DNA from: Solirubrobacterales bacterium
GTDB taxonomy: Bacteria > Actinomycetota > Thermoleophilia > Solirubrobacterales > 70-9
Length of the DNA: 37,836 nt
Direction: 5' to 3'
Assembly: GCA_030152805.1 (NCBI GenBank)
Contig: JASLIG010000083.1
Location: 1 to 37,836, forward strand
Under the pieces are notes generated by a model. It saw only the letters and a list, made by a program, of their open reading frames with translations, was not told the origin of the DNA and did not search any database. Made by a program: the position numbers and the translations under genes. Below, piece by piece: positions 1-8,296 of the stretch. Position 1 is the stretch's first letter. Every line of letters begins with the position of its first letter.

Positions 1-10
1 CCTGCGAGCC

Positions 11-2062
11 GTGGCGAAGGACACCGAGAAGCTGATCCGCCAGCTCTCGCTGATCTCGTTCCTGATGGCTCAGGGGAGGCCGGTTTCGGCGCTCGAGATC
101 AAGCGCGAGGTCGAGGGCTACAGCGACATGAACGACGACGCGTTCGCGCGGCGCTTCTACGCGGACCGGGCCGAGCTGGAGAGCCTAGGCATCGAGCTCG
201 GGGTCGAGAAGCCGGGCGAGGGCTTCTTCGAGGCGGAGCTCTACTCGCTGCCGCCGGAGAACTTCTACCTCGACGCGATCGAGTTCACCGACGACGAGCT
301 GGCGGCGATGAGCACGGCGCTGATGCTGCTCTCCGAAGGGGAATTCGCCTACGCCGAGCCGCTGCGCCTCGCCCTGCAGCAGGTCGCCTGGGGCCATCCC
401 AACCCGCTCAAGGAGGGCGAGCGGGCGCCGGTCGAGATGGCGATGACGGCCTCGGCCGGGGGGCGCGAGCTGTCCCAGCGCCTCTCCAAGATCGAGACGG
501 CGATCTCGCGGCGCAAGACGGTCGAATTCACCTATTACACGATGGAGCGCGACCAGACCGCGAAGCGCAAGGTCGACCCCTTCCACCTGGTCTTCCGCGG
601 CGGGCAGTTCTATTTGATCGGTCACGCCCACGAGCGCGATGCCGTGCGCGTCTTTCGCCTCTCGCGTATCCAGGGCAAGGTCGGCTACGCCTCCAAGGCC
701 GAGCACGACTTCTCCCCGCCCGAGGACTTCGATCGCCGCGACTACGGCCAGCGCGCCGACTGGCAGCTGGGTGAGATCCGCAACCGGGCCAAGATCTTCG
801 TCCGCGATCGCATCGCCTGGCTGATCGAGCGCGACTTCGGGGCCTACGGCGAGCTGCGGCCGGCGAAGAAGGCCGACGGCGCCCCCGGCAAAGGCTCGGT
901 TTTCGAGACCGACTACGCCTCGCCGCGCGAGCTGATCGCCTGGGTGCTGCGCTGGCGCCAGAACGCCCAGGTGCTCGGCCCCGACGAGCTGCGCGAGGAG
1001 GCCGATAGCCGCCTCGGCCTGCTCCACGACCGTCACCAAAACGGCTTCAAGCCGGCCGAGATCGTCGATCGTCCACTGCGCGAGCAGCCGCGCCGCACGC
1101 GCTCCAACGGCCGCGGCGAAGCGGCGATCCGGCCCGAGCGCTTCGCCCGGCTCGTCACCCTCGCCGGCATGCTGATCGAATCGGCGAAGGGGGACGAGCG
1201 GCTGCGGGTCAGCGAATTGCGCCAGCGCCTCGAACTGACCGACGAGGAGCTGCAGGAGGACATCGACCTGCTCAACGTCGTCAACTTCGGCGGCGGCACC
1301 TACGTCCTCTACGCCGAAATCCAGGGCGACGAGATCGAGGTCGACTCCGAGCCCTACGGCGACAACTTTGCCCGCCCGGCCCGCCTGCTGCCGCTCGAGG
1401 CCAAGGCCCTGGTGGCGGCGATCGACCTCTTCGGCGACCACCTGCCGCAGGGGGGACTGCAGAGCGCCCGCGCCAAGATCGTCGCCGCGCTCGGCCACGA
1501 TCCCTCCGAGGAGGGGCTCGAGATCGCCTCCGCCGGCGGAGGCGACGCCGAGGTGGCCCGGGTCGTCAACGAGGCGATCGGCGCCAGCCGCGTGCTCGAG
1601 CTCCAGTACTACAAGGAGAACGAGGACCAGTTCACCAAACGTTCGGTCGAGCCCTATCGGCTCGAGAACGGCAAAGAGGGCTGGTACGTCGAGTGCTACG
1701 ACCTGACCAAAGACGGGATCCGGCACTTCAAGCTCGACCGGGTCAAGGAGGCCGTCGTCTCCGAGGACACCTTCGAGCCGCGCCCCGAGGTCGAGGAGCT
1801 GGCAGGGGTCGAGGGCTGGATGACCCATGGCGAGGTGCCGACCGCCCACGTCGCCCGCGTCTGGGTCTCACCCGAGCGGGCTCGCTGGCTGCGTGAGGAG
1901 CGCACCGTGGTCGAGGAGCTGGCCGACGGCGCCGTCGTCGTCGAGCTCCCGTACGCCGGCACCTCCTGGCTCGTTCGCGAGATCCTCCGCGGCGCCGGCG
2001 ACCTCGTCGTGCTCGAGCCCGAGGACGCCCGCGAAGCGATTGTCAACGAGGTCGGCGACTGA
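11..2062 (+). CDS. pafBC: Fused PafB-PafC-type WYL-domain transcriptional regulator
   Basis: 683 aa with two consecutive copies of the HTH + WYL architecture. In copy 1 a winged-HTH-like N-terminus (residues 5-65) is followed by a WYL domain (about 157-235; VDPFHLVFRGGQFYLIG, then FRLSRI). Copy 2 starts near residue 375 (PERFARLVTLAGML) and has a second WYL domain at about 523-595 (VEPYRLENGKEGWYVE, then FKLDRV) and a C-terminal WCX-like tail. PafB and PafC are normally separate adjacent genes; they act as a heterodimeric activator of the mycobacterial DNA-damage response, with WYL domains thought to sense a ligand. A single-chain tandem form is known from some actinobacterial lineages. The GTG at 11 is used because the HTH starts directly after it, but the frame stays open to the window edge, so a slightly earlier start cannot be excluded. 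The 3' end overlaps the next gene if that gene starts at its CTG. Confidence 0.88.
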   Translation: MAKDTEKLIRQLSLISFLMAQGRPVSALEIKREVEGYSDMNDDAFARRFYADRAELESLGIELGVEKPGEGFFEAELYSLPPENFYLDAIEFTDDELAAMSTALMLLSEGEFAYAEPLRLALQQVAWGHPNPLKEGERAPVEMAMTASAGGRELSQRLSKIETAISRRKTVEFTYYTMERDQTAKRKVDPFHLVFRGGQFYLIGHAHERDAVRVFRLSRIQGKVGYASKAEHDFSPPEDFDRRDYGQRADWQLGEIRNRAKIFVRDRIAWLIERDFGAYGELRPAKKADGAPGKGSVFETDYASPRELIAWVLRWRQNAQVLGPDELREEADSRLGLLHDRHQNGFKPAEIVDRPLREQPRRTRSNGRGEAAIRPERFARLVTLAGMLIESAKGDERLRVSELRQRLELTDEELQEDIDLLNVVNFGGGTYVLYAEIQGDEIEVDSEPYGDNFARPARLLPLEAKALVAAIDLFGDHLPQGGLQSARAKIVAALGHDPSEEGLEIASAGGGDAEVARVVNEAIGASRVLELQYYKENEDQFTKRSVEPYRLENGKEGWYVECYDLTKDGIRHFKLDRVKEAVVSEDTFEPRPEVEELAGVEGWMTHGEVPTAHVARVWVSPERARWLREERTVVEELADGAVVVELPYAGTSWLVREILRGAGDLVVLEPEDAREAIVNEVGD

Positions 2063-2784
2063 CCGAGCAGGCGCCCGGCCACGCTGAGATCCTCCGGCTC
2101 GTCGCGCCCAACCCGGGTCCGATGACTTTGGAGGGGACGAACACCTACCTCTACGGCTCCGATCCCTGCACGGTGATCGATCCTGGGCCCGATATCGAGA
2201 GTCACCTCGACGCGGTTCGCGCCGGCGCGGAGGAGCGCGGCGGGATCGGGCTCGTCCTGCTCACCCACGGGCACGGCGACCACGCCGACGGCGCCGGGCG
2301 GCTCGACGCCGAGGTGACCCTGCCTGTAGATGGCGAGGGGCACGGCGGCCTGCGGGCGATCGCAACCCCCGGCCACGCCCCCGACCACGTCTGCTTGATG
2401 ACGGGCGACGGCGTCTGCTTCAGCGGCGACCTCGTGCTCGGCGCCGGCTCGACCTTCGTCCCCCCCGACGGCGGCTCCCTGGCCGCTTACATGGACTCGC
2501 TGCGCCGCATGCAGGCCGAGCCGATCGAGCTGATCTGCCCCGGCCACGGCCCCTGGATCACGGAGCCGGCGGCGAAGCTGGCCGAGTACGTCGAGCACCG
2601 CGAGATGCGCGAGCGCCGCCTGCTCGCCGCCCTCGATCACGGCGAGCGCTCCCGCAAAGCCCTGCTTGCCGAGGCCTGGAGCGACGTGCCCGCTGAGCTC
2701 CGCCCCGCGGCGGCGATGGTGATGCAGGCGCACCTCGACAAGCTGGACGCCGAAGATCGCCTTCCGGTCGTACTGGCTGACTAG
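2059..2784 (+). CDS. Metallo-beta-lactamase-fold hydrolase, LACTB2/glyoxalase-II-like
   Basis: 241 aa when started at CTG 2059. The metal-binding signature HGHGDH is at residues 70-75, with further ligand candidates His110 (GHAPDH), Asp124 (FSGDLVLG) and His163 (CPGHGP). A short C-terminal winged-helix-like tail follows, as in LACTB2-type proteins. Start choice: ATG 2122 would cut through the conserved family motif NPGPMTLEGTNTYL. CTG 2059 retains it, overlaps the pafBC stop as CTGA, and has GAGGT (2048-2052) six bases upstream. No ATG, GTG or TTG occurs in frame between them. Substrate unknown; members act on thioesters, RNA or small esters. Translation is probably coupled to pafBC. Confidence 0.85.
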   Translation: MTEQAPGHAEILRLVAPNPGPMTLEGTNTYLYGSDPCTVIDPGPDIESHLDAVRAGAEERGGIGLVLLTHGHGDHADGAGRLDAEVTLPVDGEGHGGLRAIATPGHAPDHVCLMTGDGVCFSGDLVLGAGSTFVPPDGGSLAAYMDSLRRMQAEPIELICPGHGPWITEPAAKLAEYVEHREMRERRLLAALDHGERSRKALLAEAWSDVPAELRPAAAMVMQAHLDKLDAEDRLPVVLAD

Positions 2785-2792
2785 CCAGTACG
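2769..2792. repeat. Perfect 10-bp inverted repeat across the hydrolase stop codon
   Basis: Left arm CGTACTGGCT (2769-2778), loop GACT (2779-2782), right arm AGCCAGTACG (2783-2792). The TAG stop of the upstream gene lies at 2782-2784, so the repeat straddles the gene end and finishes 8 bases before the acylase ATG at 2801. No T-run follows, so it is not a textbook intrinsic terminator. It could be an operator or an RNA hairpin limiting translation of the acylase gene. Confidence 0.6.
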
Positions 2793-2800
2793 CTTGCACG

Positions 2801-5176
2801 ATGAGTGGCGGGCGTGCCGTACGGACTGGATTGCTGGCTGGCGCAGCCGGGACTGGGCTCGCCGCGGCCGCCGCGGCCGCCGCCTGGCACTGGCTCGCTC
2901 GCCGGCCGCTGCCCAAGCAAAAGGGCACGATCGTGCTCGGCGGGCTCGACGGGCCGGTCAAGATCCGCCGCGATCGCTGGGGGGTGCCACACATCGAGGC
3001 GGAGAACGCGCGCGACCTCTGGTTTGCCGAGGGCTTCTGCCATGGCCAGGATCGGCTCTGGCAGCTCGACTTCTACCGCCGCGTCGTCGCTGGCCGGGTC
3101 GCCGAAATGGCCGGCGAGGAGGGTTTGCCGATCGACAAGCTGATGCGCGCCCTCGGCATCCGCCGCACCGCGGAGCGCGAGGCGGCCACGCTCGACCCCG
3201 AGCTGCTCGCCCTGCTGGGGCGCTTCTGCGAGGGCGTCAACGCAGCGGCTGCCGAGGTCACGGCCCTGCCCTTCGAGATGCAGCTGCTGCGGCTGGATTG
3301 GAAGCCCTGGCGCCCGGTCGACATCCTCAGCCTCGGCAAGCTGCTCGCCTTCGGTCTCTCGACCAACTGGGAGAGCGAGCTGCTGCGCGCCGACATGACG
3401 CGGGCGCTCGGGCCTGAGCTGGCGGCGCGCCTCGACCCCGGCTATCCCGCCGACAACCCGATCGTCACCCAGGAAACCTGGTCGGGCGACGGCCTCGCCG
3501 TCGTCGAGCAGATCGACGCCGTGCGGCGCTCGATCGGCCTCGCTGCGGAGGCCAGTGGCTCCAACAACTGGGCGGTCTCGGGCGAGCTCAGCGCCAGCGG
3601 CTCGCCGCTGATCGCTGGCGACCCCCACCTGCCGCCGAGCATGCCGGGCATCTGGTACCAGGTCGGCCTCACGCTCGGCGACCGCACCGTCCGCGGCGCC
3701 TCGCTGCCCGGCATGCCCGGCGTCTATATGGGCCAGAACAACGACGTCTGCTGGACCTTCACGAACGTGATGGCCGATGTCGAGGACCTCTTCGTCGAGC
3801 GCCTCGACGGTGACCGCTACCTCTTCGAAGACGAGTGGCGGCCGCTCGAAGTTGTGCGCGAGGAGATCCCGGTCAAGGGCCGGGACGCGCCCGAGGTGTT
3901 CGACGTGCGCATCACGCACCACGGCCCGATCGTCAACGAGGCGCTCGCCGCCGACGCCGCCGAGCCGCTCGCCCTGCGCTGGCAGACGCTCGACCAGCCC
4001 ACGGCCTTCAAGGGCATGTTCGAGCTGCACGGGATCGCCTCCGGGCCCGAGCTCGTCGCCAGCCTCGCCGAGCACAGCTCGCCCGCCTCCAACCTGATCT
4101 GGGCCGATCGCCACGGCTCGATCGGCTACAAGCTGATCGGCCGCCTGCCGCTGCGCCGCGGCGGCTGCCCCGACCTGCCCAAGCCGGGCTGGACCGGCGA
4201 GTTCGAGTGGGAGGGAACGATTCCCTACGAGGAGTTGCCGGAGACGGTCGACCCCGAGAGTGGCTTCCTGATCACCGCCAACAACCGCATCGTCGGTGAC
4301 GACTACCCCCACCACATCACCAGCGAGTGGCTCGACGGCTTCCGCGCCAAGCGGATCGAGCAGCTGCTGCGCGCCGGCGACGAGCACGACATCGAGGGCT
4401 TCGAGGCGATGCAGTCCGACAATCTCTCGCTGCCGGGATTGGAGGCGGCACGCCGTTTGGGACGGCTGAAGCCGCGGGGGCAGCGCGAGCGCAGCGCGCT
4501 GGAGCGGCTGCGCAGCTGGGACGGCCGGCTCGACCCGGACTCGATCGCCGGCACGATCTACCAAGCCTTCCTGCTGCGCCTGGCGCGCGAGGTCGCCCGC
4601 GCGGCAATCGGCGACCGCGACCTCTGCGAGCGCTGGCTGGACCGCGCCGACAACGGCTTCACCCCGCACGTAACCTCGCCCTGGCGCTGGCACTCGCACC
4701 TGATGAAGCTCTGGGAGGAAGGCGACGACGAGCTGATCGGCCGCCCCTGGGACGAGCTCGTGCTGGAGGCGTTGGGCGGCGCCCTCGACGACCTCGGCGA
4801 CCGCTTCGGTCCCGAGCCAGAGGGCTGGCGCTGGGGGCACGTGCACGAGATGGAGTTCCCGCATCCGCTCGGCGAGGCGAACCCGCTCCTGCGCCGCCTG
4901 CTAAACCGCCGGCTCAAGGCCGGCGGCGCCCAAGAGACCGTGAGCCAGATCGCCTATGACCCCAACAATCCCTACAAAGCGGTTTGGGCGCCGAGCTGGC
5001 GCATGGTCGCCGAACCCGCCGCACCAGAGCGCTCGCGCTGGCAGATGTTCACCGGCCAGTCGGGCCATCCGGCCAGTCCCCACTACGACGACCTGCAGGC
5101 CGACTGGCTCGAGGGGCGCACCCAGCCGATGGCGGGAGAGGGTCCCTGGCGCAAGCTGGATCTCGTTCCCGCCTGA
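2801..5176 (+). CDS. Penicillin acylase family protein (Ntn-hydrolase, S45)
   Basis: 791 aa, the usual length for a penicillin amidase/acyl-homoserine-lactone acylase precursor. An N-terminal hydrophobic stretch (about residues 10-33) suggests export or membrane anchoring. The alpha-chain region has the family block WGVPHIEAENARDLWFAEGF (60-79). The autocatalytic cleavage site with nucleophile Ser254 is G-SNNW (253-257), followed by SPLIAGDPHL. C-terminal family hallmarks are FTGQSGHPASPHYDD and YDPNNP. Members cleave amide bonds of acyl side chains (penicillins, AHL quorum signals, other N-acyl compounds) outside the cytoplasm; the substrate here cannot be read from sequence. It follows the hydrolase gene after 16 bp that include a perfect inverted repeat. 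No strong ribosome-binding site is visible. Confidence 0.92.
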   Translation: MSGGRAVRTGLLAGAAGTGLAAAAAAAAWHWLARRPLPKQKGTIVLGGLDGPVKIRRDRWGVPHIEAENARDLWFAEGFCHGQDRLWQLDFYRRVVAGRVAEMAGEEGLPIDKLMRALGIRRTAEREAATLDPELLALLGRFCEGVNAAAAEVTALPFEMQLLRLDWKPWRPVDILSLGKLLAFGLSTNWESELLRADMTRALGPELAARLDPGYPADNPIVTQETWSGDGLAVVEQIDAVRRSIGLAAEASGSNNWAVSGELSASGSPLIAGDPHLPPSMPGIWYQVGLTLGDRTVRGASLPGMPGVYMGQNNDVCWTFTNVMADVEDLFVERLDGDRYLFEDEWRPLEVVREEIPVKGRDAPEVFDVRITHHGPIVNEALAADAAEPLALRWQTLDQPTAFKGMFELHGIASGPELVASLAEHSSPASNLIWADRHGSIGYKLIGRLPLRRGGCPDLPKPGWTGEFEWEGTIPYEELPETVDPESGFLITANNRIVGDDYPHHITSEWLDGFRAKRIEQLLRAGDEHDIEGFEAMQSDNLSLPGLEAARRLGRLKPRGQRERSALERLRSWDGRLDPDSIAGTIYQAFLLRLAREVARAAIGDRDLCERWLDRADNGFTPHVTSPWRWHSHLMKLWEEGDDELIGRPWDELVLEALGGALDDLGDRFGPEPEGWRWGHVHEMEFPHPLGEANPLLRRLLNRRLKAGGAQETVSQIAYDPNNPYKAVWAPSWRMVAEPAAPERSRWQMFTGQSGHPASPHYDDLQADWLEGRTQPMAGEGPWRKLDLVPA

Positions 5177-5218
5177 GCGGCGCCGAATCGATCGCAGGCT
5201 GCAATGGTTGGGACGGGT

Positions 5219-6598
5219 ATGCGCCTGCTTCGTCCAGCTCTAGCGGCACTCCTGCTGCTCGCGCTCCTCGCCGCGCCGGCGGCGGCGCGGTCCGTCCATT
5301 TCGCCGGCCGCGCGGTCACCGTGCCCTCTGGTTGGCCGGTCTACCGACTCGCCGAGCACCCGCGCATGTGCGTGCGGCTCGATCGGCGGGCGGTCTACCT
5401 CGGCACGCCCGGCGCCAACCAGCGCTGCCCGGCGGAGGCGATCGGCCGGCGCCGGGCGATCCTGGTCGAACCGCGCTCGGCTGGGCGCGCCCGCGCAGGG
5501 GCCAGCGCCGTCGCCCCGCCAACGCCCGTGTCCTCGCCCGAAGCCTTCACCGGCCTCGGCTTCGATGCCTGCGCCGCTCCCTCCTCGCGGGCGATGACCG
5601 CCTGGGCGGCCTCGCCTTATCGCGGCATCGGCGTCTACATCGGTGGCTCCAACCGCGCCTGCTCGCAGCCCAACCTGACCGCGAAGTGGGTCGAAGAACA
5701 GGTCGCGGTCGGCTGGCACCTGATCCCGACCTACGTCGGCCTGCAGGCCCCGTCGAGCGCCTGCAGCAGCTGCGCCAAGTTGAGCTCCTCCGGGGCTGCC
5801 CGCCAGGGGGTCGAAGCCGCCGACGACGCTGTCGAAGAGGCCGCCGCGATCGGCATGGGCCCCGGCAGCCCGATCTACTTCGACATGGAGGCCTACACGC
5901 GCAGCTCGAGCACCAGCGCCGCCGTCCTCACCTTCCTCTCCTCCTGGACCAACCAGCTGCACACGCTTGGCTACGTCTCCGGCGCCTACAGCTCCAGCGC
6001 CTCGGGGATCGCCGACCTCGGCCGGGCGATCGGCGGCAGCTACACCCTGCCCGACCACGTCTGGACCGCGAACTGGAACGGCCAGCAGAACACGCTCGAT
6101 CCCTACCTGCCGTCGACCGCGTGGTCCTTGCACCAGCGCATCCATCAATACCGCGGCGGTCACAACGAGAGCTACGGCCTGACCACGATCAACATCGACA
6201 ACAACTACATCGACGGGGCCACGGTCGGCGCTACGATCGCGGCGCCGGAACTGCCGCCCCTGACGGTCAAGCACGTCAAGCCGGAAGGGGGGACGGTGCG
6301 TGTCTGGGTGCGCTGCGGCTGGCCCGAAGGCGAAAGCTGCCCGGGCCAGATCATCCTCCGCACCCACACCCGGCTGCCCCTTCGAGCCCGGCGCGGCGTG
6401 CCGACACAAGTCGTGCGCGTCAACGTCAGCCACCGCACCTTCAGGCTCGCCGGCGGCAAGTCCCACACCTTCCGGGTCGCCCTCAACGAGCGCGGGGCGC
6501 CTCTGCTGCGCGCCCGCGGCGATCTCAAAGCTCAGCTGCTCGTCGCCATCCCCGACGCCCGCGCGACGCGCGCGGTGCGGCTCAGGCTCGCTCGCTAG
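5219..6598 (+). CDS. Secreted DUF1906 (Rv2525c-like, glycoside-hydrolase-like TIM barrel) protein
   Basis: 459 aa from ATG 5219, which gives a clean signal peptide (MRLLRPALAALLLLALLAAP, cleavage near AAA-RS); an in-frame ATG at 5204 adds five residues. After an N-terminal linker, the DUF1906 domain spans about residues 100-335: FTGLGFDACAAPS, YRGIGVYIGG, GWHLIPTYVGLQ, the acidic strand-end SPIYFDMEAY, and QYRGG near its end. This family is related to GH25-type TIM barrels. Rv2525c is a Tat-exported cell-wall-associated protein of unknown substrate. A C-terminal region of about 115 residues (from LPPLTVKHVKPEGG) is rich in beta-strand-like segments and Arg and may be an Ig-like wall-binding domain. 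A role in cell-envelope glycan turnover is inferred, not shown. Confidence 0.88.
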   Translation: MRLLRPALAALLLLALLAAPAAARSVHFAGRAVTVPSGWPVYRLAEHPRMCVRLDRRAVYLGTPGANQRCPAEAIGRRRAILVEPRSAGRARAGASAVAPPTPVSSPEAFTGLGFDACAAPSSRAMTAWAASPYRGIGVYIGGSNRACSQPNLTAKWVEEQVAVGWHLIPTYVGLQAPSSACSSCAKLSSSGAARQGVEAADDAVEEAAAIGMGPGSPIYFDMEAYTRSSSTSAAVLTFLSSWTNQLHTLGYVSGAYSSSASGIADLGRAIGGSYTLPDHVWTANWNGQQNTLDPYLPSTAWSLHQRIHQYRGGHNESYGLTTINIDNNYIDGATVGATIAAPELPPLTVKHVKPEGGTVRVWVRCGWPEGESCPGQIILRTHTRLPLRARRGVPTQVVRVNVSHRTFRLAGGKSHTFRVALNERGAPLLRARGDLKAQLLVAIPDARATRAVRLRLAR

Positions 6599-7247
6599 CG
6601 GCGCCGAGCCACTCCTCACTGGAGGTGCCGGCGACGGATTGGACCAGCTCGACGATCGGCTCGGGCGCCTTGTCCGGTGAGCCGGCGTCGAAAGGGGGTT
6701 GGGGGTCGTACTCGATGCCCAGCTGGACAGCCTGGGCGACCTCCGGCCCGGCCTCCTGGCTGACCAGGTGGAAGGCCATGTCGATGCCGGCCGAGACGCC
6801 GGCGGCGGTGATCGTCTTGCCGTCCTCGACGTAGCGGCCGCCGACCGGCTCGGCGCCGTACTCGCGCAGCTGCTCGAGGAAGGGCCAGTAGGTCGTCGCC
6901 CGCTTCCCTTCGAGCAGGCCGGCGGCGCCGAGCACGAGCGCGCCGGTGCAGACCGAGGTGGTCCACCTGGAGCGCGCGTCCATCTCGCGCAGCCAGGAGA
7001 GCACGGTCTCGTCCGTGAGCAGCGGCCGGTTGCCCTTCCCGCCCGGCACGAGGACGATGTCTGCCTCGCTCACCTCCTCGATCGAATGGTCGGCGCTGAG
7101 GCCGAGGGCGCCGCTGTCGGTGCGCACCGGCCCCTTCTCGGGGCCGACGAACTTGACCTCCCAGCCCGGCACCGAGCGCAGCACCTCGTAAGGGCCGACC
7201 GCGTCGAGCGCGGTGAGCTTGTCGAAGATGAGGATGGCGATCTGCAT
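6582..7247 (-). CDS. DJ-1/PfpI family protein, isonitrile-hydratase-like
   Basis: 221 aa from ATG 7247, the start matching the family N-terminus (MQIAILIFDKLTALDAVGPY). The nucleophile elbow is SVCTGALVLGAAGLL with Cys100-Thr101, and Asp15 sits in the conserved LDAVGP segment. Both are typical of isonitrile hydratase and related small-molecule hydratases/amidases of the DJ-1 superfamily. Its 3' end overlaps the 3' end of the DUF1906 gene by 17 bp (convergent). It is divergent from a GlxA-like regulator whose N-terminal domain belongs to the same superfamily, so the regulator may sense the enzyme's substrate or product. Exact substrate unknown. Confidence 0.88.
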   Translation of the reverse strand: MQIAILIFDKLTALDAVGPYEVLRSVPGWEVKFVGPEKGPVRTDSGALGLSADHSIEEVSEADIVLVPGGKGNRPLLTDETVLSWLREMDARSRWTTSVCTGALVLGAAGLLEGKRATTYWPFLEQLREYGAEPVGGRYVEDGKTITAAGVSAGIDMAFHLVSQEAGPEVAQAVQLGIEYDPQPPFDAGSPDKAPEPIVELVQSVAGTSSEEWLGAASERA

Positions 7248-7283
7248 GAGCCCAGGATGGACGGTCAGGGTGGCGCGATCCAG

Positions 7284-7297
7284 TGGCAGGATTGCCA
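7284..7297. promoter_or_regulatory. Candidate operator TGGCA-N4-TGCCA between divergent DJ-1 genes
   Basis: In the 70-bp divergent spacer (7248-7317) a perfect 5+4+5 inverted repeat, TGGCA ggat TGCCA, lies 21 bp before the regulator's ATG. AT-richer sequence (CTTCGATAGATTT) follows it and may hold the -10 region of the regulator gene. Position and symmetry suggest a transcription-factor site for one or both genes; which protein binds is inference. Confidence 0.4.
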
Positions 7298-7317
7298 ATC
7301 TTCGATAGATTTCTGCC

Positions 7318-8289
7318 ATGCATCGAGTGGTGGCCCTATGCCTCGAAGGTGTCGTCGCCTTCGACCTGGCGATCCCGGCACAGGCCTTCAGTGTGGCCGC
7401 CAAGCCAGGCGGGGAGCCGCTCTATGCGTTCTCGAGCTGCAGCGCCACGGGCGCGGAGCTGGAGACGACGACCGGATTCGGAATCCGGCCGCAGGGCGAT
7501 CTCGAGTTGCTGGGCGCGGCCGACACGGTCGTCCTGCCGGCGTACCTCGACGTCTTCTCACCGCCCCCGGCGCCGGTGACGGAGGCGCTGCGCGCGGCGA
7601 GCGCGCGGGGTGCCCGGGTGATCTCGGTCTGCACCGGCGCCTTCGCGCTCGCCCACGCCGGTCTGCTCGAGGGCCGGCGCGCGACCACGCACTGGGCTTT
7701 CGCCGACGCGCTCGCACGCAGCTTCCCCACCGCCGAGGTCGACGCGGCCGCCCTCTACGTCGACGAAGGGTCGGTGATGACCTCGGCCGGGCTCAGTGCC
7801 GGGATCGACCTCTGCCTGCACGTGATCCGCGAGGACTGCGGCGCTGCCGTCGGTGAGCGGGTCGCTCGCCACATGGTTGCCGCACCGCATCGCGACGGCG
7901 GCCAGGCGCAGTTCATCGAGCGCTCGCGCGCATCCGTGCCGGGCGTCACGGGCACGCTCGAGCAGACCCGGCGCTGGGCGGTCGAGCGGCTGGCCGAGCC
8001 ACTCGACGTCGCCGCGATGGCCCGCCACGCCGGGGTCAGCCCCCGCACCTTCGCCCGGCGCTTTCGCGAGGAAACCGGCACGACGCCGCTGCAGTGGCTG
8101 CTCGCCCGCCGCGTCGAGGAGGCGCGCCGGCTGCTCGAGGAGACCGACCTGCCGATCGACGCGCTGGCTTGGCGGGCGGGCTTCGGGACGGCCGCCTCCC
8201 TGCGCGACCACTTCCGCCGCCTCACGGCTACCACTCCCAGCGCCTACCGCCGCTCGTTTCGCCCCGCGCCGGCAGGCGGGCTGGGCTGA
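7318..8289 (+). CDS. GlxA-like transcriptional regulator (DJ-1/PfpI domain + AraC HTH)
   Basis: 323 aa. Residues 1-170 form a DJ-1/PfpI-like sensor (ALCLEGVVAFDLAIPAQ; elbow SVCTGAFALAHAGLL with Cys105). Residues about 215-315 are an AraC-type double helix-turn-helix (LDVAAMARHAGVSPRTFARRF, then IDALAWRAGFGTAASLRDHF). This is the FtrA/GlxA layout, in which the amidotransferase-like domain binds small molecules and the C-terminus binds DNA. No ribosome-binding site is visible before ATG 7318. It is divergent from the isonitrile-hydratase-like gene and likely controls it and itself. The convergent PIN toxin gene ends 7 bp downstream. Confidence 0.9.
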   Translation: MHRVVALCLEGVVAFDLAIPAQAFSVAAKPGGEPLYAFSSCSATGAELETTTGFGIRPQGDLELLGAADTVVLPAYLDVFSPPPAPVTEALRAASARGARVISVCTGAFALAHAGLLEGRRATTHWAFADALARSFPTAEVDAAALYVDEGSVMTSAGLSAGIDLCLHVIREDCGAAVGERVARHMVAAPHRDGGQAQFIERSRASVPGVTGTLEQTRRWAVERLAEPLDVAAMARHAGVSPRTFARRFREETGTTPLQWLLARRVEEARRLLEETDLPIDALAWRAGFGTAASLRDHFRRLTATTPSAYRRSFRPAPAGGLG

Positions 8290-8296
8290 GGCTCGG

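Noticed and set aside
185..1849. Long minus-strand open frame opposite the pafBC gene
   Set aside because: Translates to repetitive Leu/Gly/Val/Asp-rich sequence with no family motifs, as expected for the antisense of a high-GC gene; the plus strand carries a clear WYL protein.
2558..4864. 768-codon minus-strand open frame opposite the acylase gene
   Set aside because: Antisense shadow; the plus-strand protein has an intact Ntn-hydrolase active site and full family length.
4984..6834. 616-codon plus-strand frame overlapping the acylase and DUF1906 genes
   Set aside because: Arg/Ala/Pro-rich shifted reading with no motifs; contradicted by the DUF1906 protein with its signal peptide in another frame.
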